This document shows positions 5,636 to 10,710 of a stretch of DNA of 10,710 nt, one piece after another. This stretch comes from Betaproteobacteria bacterium (GTDB taxonomy: Bacteria; Pseudomonadota; Gammaproteobacteria; Burkholderiales; SG8-39). The notes below the pieces were generated by a model, which was not told the origin of the DNA, did not search any database, and worked only from the letters and a program-made list of their open reading frames with translations. The stretch's first letter is position 1. Each line of letters opens with the position of its first letter. Made by a program: the position numbers and the translations under genes. Location: positions 1 to 10,710 of the forward strand of contig QYQC01000022.1 of assembly GCA_007280315.1 (NCBI GenBank). The letters run 5' to 3'.

Positions 5636-7777
5636 TTAGAACGCGTGTCGAGCGCTAAGGATCAGGGACAGATTGCGCCGCGGGGCCGGCTCGAAAAAGC
5701 GGCCGTTGCCGTCGGCGACGATCACCGAGCCGATGTAAGCGCGATCGGTCAGGTTGTCGATGCGCAGCGTCTGCGATAAGCGCCAGCCGCCCGAATCCTG
5801 TGCGAAACCAAAGCGCAGGTTGGCGATGGTGTAGGCGGCGGCGGCGTCGCTGTTCTGGTCGTCCACGTACACCCTGCTATTGTGGCGCGCCTCGAGCACA
5901 GCCGAGAATCCGCTCGGCAAATGGCGCCATCGCAGTTCGGCGTAGAGCGAGCTGCGTGGTATTCCCGGGAGCCTGTTTCCCGCGGGCACCGTGACCGCTG
6001 GCGCGCCGCTGGCGAATGCCTCCGCGTAGCGCGCCTCGAGCGTCGTATAGGCGAGCTTCGCATCGAAATTCGCAGGCAGAACCGTCTGCCACGATGCTTC
6101 CCAGCCGGAGCGCGTCGTGCGCCCCGCGTTCTTGTAAATAGTACGGCCGCCAGCAGCCGTGTCGACTACGATTTCGTCGCGGGTGCTGGTGTCGAAGCGC
6201 GCGAGCGTAATCTTCTGCTGGTCGCCAATATGTCCTTTCACACCGATTTCCGCATTGGTGCTGACGCTGGGCCTTAACGCGAAATTGATGCCGGTGCCAA
6301 GGCTGCGGTAGGCGAGTTCGGTAAACGTAGGTGTTTCGAATCCGCGTCCAGCGCTTGCATACAGGCTCAGTTCCGGCGCGACGCGGTAGGCGAGTCCGGC
6401 GACCGGGCTGGTGTTGGAAAACGCGGCGGCGCCGCTGTCGTCCGGGTTCGCGCCGACAATGTAATGGTCACGCGAATCGAATCTGACCAACGTTCTGCGC
6501 AGCCCCAGGGTAGCGCTCGCGCGCTCGGTGAAGCGCCAGTCTGCCTGTGCAAAAAGATTGGTGCTTTCGACCCGGTCATCCTCGTCGCGTTTGAGCACGC
6601 CCAGGGCGCCAGAATTATTGATATAGCCGCGGCGCCGCTCCAGCATGGTTTCGCGTTCGAGGCCGCTGGTGAGCGACAGAGGGCGGCCGGCTAGCATACC
6701 GTCGTGAATCCAGTTGAGCGAAATACCGCCGAATTGCCGCCCAAGGTCGACCACGCCACCCGCGGCGGTGGCGCCGCTTTGCGCCGCCAGCGGGATCGAC
6801 TGGAATTGGCGCACCTGCCGGTCGCCCAGATACACGCTCGCGCGCAGCCGGTCGCCGGCGCCGAGGTGCTGGTCGATGGTGACGCCGGCCTGCTCCTGGC
6901 GCACGCTCTTGCGGCTATTGAACTGGATCGCCGGCGCAGCGACCTGTCGCGGATTGGCCGACGCTTGCGCCGCGGTGAGGCCTAACGCGTCCTGGGTTTC
7001 TGGCTGATACAGCGTGTTCAACACCAGCGTAACGCGGGTGTCCTCGCCAGCGCGCCATTTCAGTTTGCTATTGAACTGCTGACGGTTGGCGGCCGAGTGA
7101 TCGCGATAGCCGTCGGTATGGAACTGCGACCAGTCGATGACATAATTGAGCGTGCCCGATTCGCCGCCGGCCTGCACGCCAGTGCGCCGGGTACCGTAAT
7201 CGCCGAGGAGCAGATCGCCAGAGATGGTCGGGCGCTTGGGCCCGTCCGCTGTATACAGATTGATTACGCCACCCGAGGCGTTGCCGTAAAGACCGGCGAG
7301 CGGCCCGCGCAGAATTTCGATGCGCTGCGCCGTGGAAAGATTGAAATTTGCCGCCTGACCCTGGCCATCGGGCATGGTCGCGGGGATGCCGTCGGCATAT
7401 AGCTTGACGCCGCGAATGCCGAAAGCCGCGCGCGCGCCGAAGCCGCGGATCGACAGCTGCAGGTCCTGCGCGTAATTCTGCCGGTTTTGCAGAACCAGTC
7501 CGGGGACGCTGCCGAGGGATTCCGACAGGTTTACTTTTGGCTGGCCGTCGCGCAGCGTATCGGCGCCGATCACGTCGATAGAGGCCGGAATATCCAGGTT
7601 CATGCGCTCGCTGCGCGTCGCCGAGACCACCACGCGAGCATCAGTGTCCTGCGCCGACGCCGGCGCTGCCCCAAAAAGCACGGTGAGCATGGCGAATACC
7701 ATGACGCGGTCCGATCCTAGACGCATCGCAAAACACCAGTTGCGAACTGACATTGAGCAATGCGCGCCGCGACTCAT
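5636..7777 (-). CDS. pqqU: TonB-dependent outer-membrane receptor, YncD/PqqU-like (PQQ uptake)
   Basis: A 713-residue receptor. A hydrophobic signal ends in APASA (cleavage near 42), then a TonB box RVVVSATR (48-55), a plug domain (~60-176) and a 22-stranded-type beta-barrel ending in Phe. The motifs NRQNYAQDLQLSIRGFG (98-114), DGIPATMPDGQGQ, LYGNASGGV, GRGFETPT, DEIVVD...GGRT-YKNAG and GSVIV...NGR-FEP-P-RN match E. coli YncD/PqqU as I remember it. PqqU imports pyrroloquinoline quinone across the outer membrane using TonB energy. The chosen ATG at 7777 overlaps the cytochrome stop as ATGA, suggesting translational coupling. The open frame extends to 7999, but that part only shadows the cytochrome gene. 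ATGs at 7753 and 7726 are alternatives, the latter giving a more usual signal-peptide length. It is last in the dehydrogenase-cytochrome-receptor set, and no terminator is seen after it. Confidence 0.88.
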   Translation of the reverse strand: MSRGAHCSMSVRNWCFAMRLGSDRVMVFAMLTVLFGAAPASAQDTDARVVVSATRSERMNLDIPASIDVIGADTLRDGQPKVNLSESLGSVPGLVLQNRQNYAQDLQLSIRGFGARAAFGIRGVKLYADGIPATMPDGQGQAANFNLSTAQRIEILRGPLAGLYGNASGGVINLYTADGPKRPTISGDLLLGDYGTRRTGVQAGGESGTLNYVIDWSQFHTDGYRDHSAANRQQFNSKLKWRAGEDTRVTLVLNTLYQPETQDALGLTAAQASANPRQVAAPAIQFNSRKSVRQEQAGVTIDQHLGAGDRLRASVYLGDRQVRQFQSIPLAAQSGATAAGGVVDLGRQFGGISLNWIHDGMLAGRPLSLTSGLERETMLERRRGYINNSGALGVLKRDEDDRVESTNLFAQADWRFTERASATLGLRRTLVRFDSRDHYIVGANPDDSGAAAFSNTSPVAGLAYRVAPELSLYASAGRGFETPTFTELAYRSLGTGINFALRPSVSTNAEIGVKGHIGDQQKITLARFDTSTRDEIVVDTAAGGRTIYKNAGRTTRSGWEASWQTVLPANFDAKLAYTTLEARYAEAFASGAPAVTVPAGNRLPGIPRSSLYAELRWRHLPSGFSAVLEARHNSRVYVDDQNSDAAAAYTIANLRFGFAQDSGGWRLSQTLRIDNLTDRAYIGSVIVADGNGRFFEPAPRRNLSLILSARHAF

Positions 7778-8121
7778 TTTGGCATCTCGACGGTTATTTT
7801 GATGCTGGAATACCAGTCGGCCAGGTTTTCGATGTCGGCGTCCGTAAGCGTTTTCGCGACGATGTTCATTTGAGCATCCCTGCGGCCGCCCGATCGGTAC
7901 GCGTGCAGTTGTTGCCGGAGGTATTCTTTCTGTTGGCCGCTCAGGTTCGCCGCGCCTGGGACGACGGCGACGCCGTCCTCTCCATGGCAATTCTGGCACA
8001 AGCTCCGCGCCATAGTGCGCGCCGCCGGAGCGTCGCCAGCCAGCGCCGGTTCAAGCAGCGAACCGGACACAGCGGCCAGCAGCAGAGACAGCACGAGCCC
8101 GCCTCTCTTGGATGTGCTCAT
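7774..8121 (-). CDS. Small secreted class I c-type cytochrome, 115 aa
   Basis: The signal peptide covers residues ~1-29 (apolar core LVLSLLLAAVSG, cleavage after PALA or nearby). The mature part has one haem-attachment site C42-Q-N-C-H46 and a likely axial Met at 85 in AQMNIVAKTLTDADIENLA, the usual single-haem class I layout at about 85 mature residues. It should carry electrons in the periplasm, most likely as acceptor from the neighbouring PQQ dehydrogenase. The ATG at 8121 is chosen because it gives a normal signal peptide. A TTG at 8151 would add ten residues and fall inside the upstream hairpin. Neither start has a clear Shine-Dalgarno sequence. The gene begins 64 nt after the dehydrogenase stop, and its TGA overlaps the receptor ATG. 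Confidence 0.88.
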   Translation of the reverse strand: MSTSKRGGLVLSLLLAAVSGSLLEPALAGDAPAARTMARSLCQNCHGEDGVAVVPGAANLSGQQKEYLRQQLHAYRSGGRRDAQMNIVAKTLTDADIENLADWYSSIKITVEMPK

Positions 8122-8131
8122 TGTCTTGTTG

Positions 8132-8167
8132 TAAAAAAGGAAGTGGGCCAAGCATCATGCTCGGCCC
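8132..8167 (-). terminator. Intrinsic-terminator-like hairpin between dehydrogenase and cytochrome genes
   Basis: On the - strand GGGCCGAGCAT and ATGCTTGGCCC (8145-8167) pair, with one G-T wobble, around a very short loop. ACTTCC and then six T follow (8133-8138). The T-run starts six bases past the stem, slightly far for a textbook terminator, so partial termination or mRNA-end stabilisation is plausible. It could set a higher level of dehydrogenase than of cytochrome and receptor. Confidence 0.55.
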
Positions 8168-8185
8168 GCCGGTTTTTCGGCTTTG

Positions 8186-9502
8186 CTACTTGCCTTGATA
8201 AGAGATGCGGTAGACGGCGCCAGCCTTGTCGTCTGATACCAAGATTGAGCCATCGACATACTGCTGTACGTCAACCGGTCGGCCGAGGTAAAAACCTTCC
8301 GAGTTCATCCAGCCCTCGGCAAACGGTTCTGTCTTTGCGGCGTTGCCCTTGTCGTCCAGGTAGGTCACCATGACCCTGGCGCCTCTGGGTTTTACGGCGT
8401 TCCACGAGCCATGCTGGGCACTGAAGATGGCATTGTGATACTTGGCGGGAAACATTTTTCCTGTATAGAACATCATGCCCAGGTCCGCGGCATGCGCCAC
8501 CATCTCTACCTGAGGCTTGACGTAATGGTCGGCAAGTTCCTTCGGAATCGGCTTGCCCTTGTACTCGTCGGTCCGCACCTCACCGCCGCCGTAATACGGG
8601 GCACCGTACCACCCACCCAGCTTGAGCACGCCGTTCACCGCGGGCACCTTGTTCAACTCGCCGGGAGGGGTCTCGTCTCCCATGCCATCAACCTGGTTGT
8701 CGGTAAACCACAGACTCTTGTCCTTGGGGTTGAACGCGAGCCCTGAGGAGTTGCGGATCCCGGTCGCGACGACTTTACGATCCGTCCCGTCCCTGGTGAA
8801 GCTGACAATGCCGCCTATGCCCCATTTTCGGTACAAATCAACTTTTTCCGGCGGTTGCACATTGAACGGCTGCCCGAGCGTGATGTAGATCCTGTTGTCG
8901 GGGCCAATCACGCAGGCGCGCGCAGTATGGTTGTACGACTCTTCCTCCGGCGGAATCAGTTGGCCCTGTTTGACGATCGCGAATGCGACCGTGTCGGAGC
9001 CTTCCATGAAGTATTCCGCCGCTGGGAACATCATCACGCGGTTGCGCTCGGTGATGAACAGGAACCCGTCGGGCGAGTAGCAGGCGCCGTGCGGGATATC
9101 GAACTTGATGCTTCCGCTGAACTCGTCAACCGTGTCGGCGACATGGTCCATGTCGCGGTCTTGCACCGAATAGACGGTGCTCTTGCGCGTTCCGACCCAC
9201 ACCGTGGCCGTGTTGCGGCTCACCGCAATACCGCGTGCGTCAGGCACGATGGCGAACAGATCGATCTTGAAGCCTTCCGGCAGCTTGATCTGCAGCAGCG
9301 TCTTCCTCAGGTTTTCCGCGTACTTGGCGTCTTGCACCACGCGCTTCATCGGTCCGGCATCGGTCCGCTTGAACGCGCCCAGTTTGTCCAATGCTGCGTC
9401 GTCATCCTTGGCGAATACACCGGTCGCGCCGAATGAAAACGCCAAGCCGACAGCCAGCGTCACCGCATTCCTCTTCAAAAAACTTCCTTTCCCTGGTTTC
9501 AT
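8186..9502 (-). CDS. Periplasmic PQQ-dependent sugar/sorbosone-type dehydrogenase, 438 aa
   Basis: The signal peptide spans residues 1-31 (KRNAVTLAVGLAFSFGATGVFA). The mature chain is a beta-propeller of the soluble glucose/sorbosone dehydrogenase family. Seen landmarks are LPEGFKIDLFA, PHGACYSPDG with the likely catalytic His138, NHTARACVIGPDNRIYITLG, GIRNSSGLAFNP with R250-N251 (PQQ contacts in the family), FTDNQVDGMGDETPPGE, HGSWN and GRPVDV near R408, and SDDKAGAVYRISY at the end. It should oxidise an aldose-like or alcohol substrate with bound PQQ; the real substrate cannot be read from the sequence. The ATG at 9502 is chosen because AAGGA lies eight bases upstream. An ATG at 9511 is also possible. 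The open frame to 9652 adds a non-signal extension and is rejected. It is the first gene of the cofactor module, followed by the cytochrome and PqqU-like receptor. Confidence 0.88.
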   Translation of the reverse strand: MKPGKGSFLKRNAVTLAVGLAFSFGATGVFAKDDDAALDKLGAFKRTDAGPMKRVVQDAKYAENLRKTLLQIKLPEGFKIDLFAIVPDARGIAVSRNTATVWVGTRKSTVYSVQDRDMDHVADTVDEFSGSIKFDIPHGACYSPDGFLFITERNRVMMFPAAEYFMEGSDTVAFAIVKQGQLIPPEEESYNHTARACVIGPDNRIYITLGQPFNVQPPEKVDLYRKWGIGGIVSFTRDGTDRKVVATGIRNSSGLAFNPKDKSLWFTDNQVDGMGDETPPGELNKVPAVNGVLKLGGWYGAPYYGGGEVRTDEYKGKPIPKELADHYVKPQVEMVAHAADLGMMFYTGKMFPAKYHNAIFSAQHGSWNAVKPRGARVMVTYLDDKGNAAKTEPFAEGWMNSEGFYLGRPVDVQQYVDGSILVSDDKAGAVYRISYQGK

Positions 9503-9593
9503 TTTCCTCATCCTTTCCTGAGCAATCGTATCGATTAACGTAAGTAGATTCCCGGCCCGACAGTCGCAGTTTAGCAACCATACGGGAGCAAGG

Positions 9594-9622
9594 ATGATTC
9601 TCGCTTTCTTTGCCGGCGTCAA
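9594..9622 (-). promoter_or_regulatory. Candidate sigma-70 promoter for the dehydrogenase gene
   Basis: On the - strand TTGACG (9617-9622) is followed, after exactly 17 bases, by AATCAT (9594-9599). These match the -35 consensus at five of six and the -10 at four of six positions. Transcription would start near 9587, leaving a leader of about 85 nt before the ATG at 9502. The -10 box is weak and no operator is recognised. Confidence 0.4.
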
Positions 9623-9640
9623 TAGGCAGTCTATTAGGTT

Positions 9641-9662
9641 CTCATTCCACACTCATTCCACA
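9641..9662. repeat. 11-bp perfect tandem repeat upstream of the dehydrogenase promoter
   Basis: CTCATTCCACA occurs twice without a gap (9641-9651 and 9652-9662; TGTGGAATGAG on the coding strand). One DNA turn per unit, just upstream of the candidate -35 box, is the arrangement expected for an activator half-site pair, but it may be a simple duplication. Confidence 0.6.
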
Positions 9663-9960
9663 CTGGTGAGGGATGCGTTTGTAGCAACCGAAATGCCTGC
9701 ATGGGATGTACACCACTAAGGGGCGAAACCAGACTGCAAGCGGCCGCCCAGTTACTGAGAGACAACACAGCCCGACCTCACGCAATGCCGGCCCTCGCTC
9801 TCATGGAAAGCGGAGGTTGACTAGCGGCAGGATATGAATCCAAATCCTGGTTCTAAACAAGGATCGGGATTGGACCCAACGAATTAAGAACCCGGTGCTG
9901 TTGGAGAACAACAGGTTCGTGGCACAAATTATGAGAACGACACACGCGGCCAGTACAGTC
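9663..9960. other. Intergenic region without a recognisable gene
   Basis: About 300 nt between the dehydrogenase upstream region and the amidase terminator. No reading frame has family character and no tRNA fold is seen. Two short hairpins are visible: ATCCT/AGGAT at about 9844-9864 and CTGTTG-gagaa-CAACAG at 9898-9914. Neither is followed by a T-run, so a small RNA cannot be argued from sequence alone. Confidence 0.45.
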
Positions 9961-9966
9961 TTGTCG

Positions 9967-9999
9967 AAAAAGGGGCAAGGTTAGATCTATCCTTGCCCC
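9967..9999 (-). terminator. Intrinsic terminator of the amidase gene
   Basis: On the - strand GGGGCAAGG and CCTTGCCCC form a perfect 9-bp GC-rich stem around a 10-nt loop (stem at 9972-9980 and 9991-9999), followed immediately by five T (9967-9971). It starts 22 nt after the amidase stop and works only in that direction. It separates the amidase transcript from the PQQ module downstream. Confidence 0.85.
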
Positions 10000-10021
10000 C
10001 GCTTAGAGACAACAGTCGTAC

Positions 10022-10710
10022 CTACGATTCACGCGCCGGAAACATGCCTTTCTTCACGATCGCATGAACACCCCAGTTTCCGTCAACAACTTGTGTTATT
10101 CCAAAATCAACGCCTATAGAAATTAACGAAATTGCCTCGTCTTCATTCAGTTCCTGGGTCGTCATGAGAAAATGACGCATCTTTCTGAATGCATCCCTCA
10201 ACGCCAGATCGACGGACGATTTGGAGAAGATCGCATTCTGCGCATCGGGACCGAGGTCCTTGAGATAGTTTGGAAAACTGAAGCCGTGCAGCACCCATTC
10301 ATCTTGTGTTTCAAGCAAGGGATATTGAAGATTCGCGAGAGGAGTGCCAGGCAGCGACGCTTTTTTGTGCAGAATGAACTGGAAAGTACCTGTCAGCGAA
10401 CATTCGATGGCGGTGCCGCACAATTCCGAATCTCCCTGCGAAGCATGCGGATCACCGACTGAAAACAAGCCCCCCGCAACCGACACCGGGTAATACATCG
10501 TGGCCCCTTTTCCGATGCGCCAGTTGTCGATGTTCCCGCCCGTATAACTGGGAGGAATCGAATTGACCATTTCAGCCTCAGCCGGTGCCAACCCTATGGT
10601 TCCAAAGTGAGGCCGGATCGGTACGCGGACATTTTTCAATATGCCGTGATTTTCCTTTACCGTCTTGTGATCGACCGGAACGCCCGGATAATCAATGATG
10701 GGGTGCACTA
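10022..10710 (-). CDS. Acetamidase/formamidase family protein, C-terminal part (5' partial)
   Basis: About 229 codons of an FmdA/AmdA-type amidase, which hydrolyses short amides such as formamide or acetamide to ammonia and the acid. Recognised segments are RPHFGTIGLAPAEAE, GGNIDNWRIGKGATMYYPV, GGLFSVGDPHASQGDSE, CGTAIECSLTGTFQF, and near the end ISIGVDFGITQVVDGNWGVHA. Family members are usually 300-400 residues, so the N-terminal part lies beyond the right edge. A GTG at 10706-10708 is in frame but is unlikely to be the start. No signal peptide can be judged. It ends in TAG, followed by a strong terminator, so it is not cotranscribed with the dehydrogenase gene. The substrate cannot be fixed from this fragment. 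Confidence 0.88.
   Translation of the reverse strand, partial: VHPIIDYPGVPVDHKTVKENHGILKNVRVPIRPHFGTIGLAPAEAEMVNSIPPSYTGGNIDNWRIGKGATMYYPVSVAGGLFSVGDPHASQGDSELCGTAIECSLTGTFQFILHKKASLPGTPLANLQYPLLETQDEWVLHGFSFPNYLKDLGPDAQNAIFSKSSVDLALRDAFRKMRHFLMTTQELNEDEAISLISIGVDFGITQVVDGNWGVHAIVKKGMFPARES

Noticed and set aside
5606..5779. Continuation of the queE frame to the stop at 5779
   Set aside because: It runs antisense through the receptor 3' end and shows no QueE similarity.
7778..7999. N-terminal extension of the receptor reading frame beyond the ATG at 7777
   Set aside because: The extra ~74 residues are Arg-rich, precede a perfectly good signal peptide and only shadow the cytochrome coding sequence in another frame.
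9503..9652. Extension of the dehydrogenase frame up to an ATG at 9652
   Set aside because: It would bury the signal peptide 50 residues inside and overlap the candidate promoter; the ATG at 9502 has a well-spaced AAGGA.

Overview
The window is high-GC bacterial DNA that looks like a betaproteobacterial chromosome or metagenomic contig. The grounds for this are overall codon use, a QueE-type sequence with the CX14CX2C cysteine spacing known from Burkholderia, and a large surface protein ending in the paired GW...GFWVN modules that I associate with betaproteobacteria. The lineage is an inference from sequence style, not a search result.

Left part (1-3348): the 3' portion of a very large extracellular protein on the + strand, open at the left edge. 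It has a glycine-rich beta-solenoid-like region, seven fibronectin type III (FnIII) domains and a C-terminal pair of GW/GFWVN modules. It is followed on the - strand by two small membrane or exported proteins (3437-3646 and 3695-3946), then about 490 nt without a gene. Next is a beta-class carbonic anhydrase on the - strand (4496-5155) with an unusual internal CxxC segment and a long inverted repeat just past its stop.

Middle (5360-5635): the first ~82 codons of queE (+ strand) break off about 30 nt before the 3' end of the next, convergent gene. This is a gene remnant at a rearrangement breakpoint, or an assembly join.

Right-centre (5636-9502, - strand, transcribed right to left): a three-gene set made of a periplasmic PQQ-dependent sugar/sorbosone-type dehydrogenase, a small secreted c-type cytochrome, and a TonB-dependent receptor closely resembling E. 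coli YncD/PqqU, the PQQ uptake receptor. No PQQ biosynthesis gene is in view. The set reads as a self-contained module: the receptor imports the cofactor, the dehydrogenase uses it in the periplasm, and the cytochrome takes the electrons. A hairpin with a U-tract between dehydrogenase and cytochrome could lower downstream expression, and cytochrome and receptor genes overlap by 4 nt (ATGA).

Right edge (10022-10710, - strand): the C-terminal part of an acetamidase/formamidase family protein, closed by a clear intrinsic terminator. The ~460 nt between it and the dehydrogenase hold a candidate promoter, an 11-bp tandem repeat and no recognisable gene. The PQQ module is the most coherent biological story. 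The broken queE, the two-motif TonB-box-like small protein and the cysteine-alternating FnIII array are the other points deserving attention.
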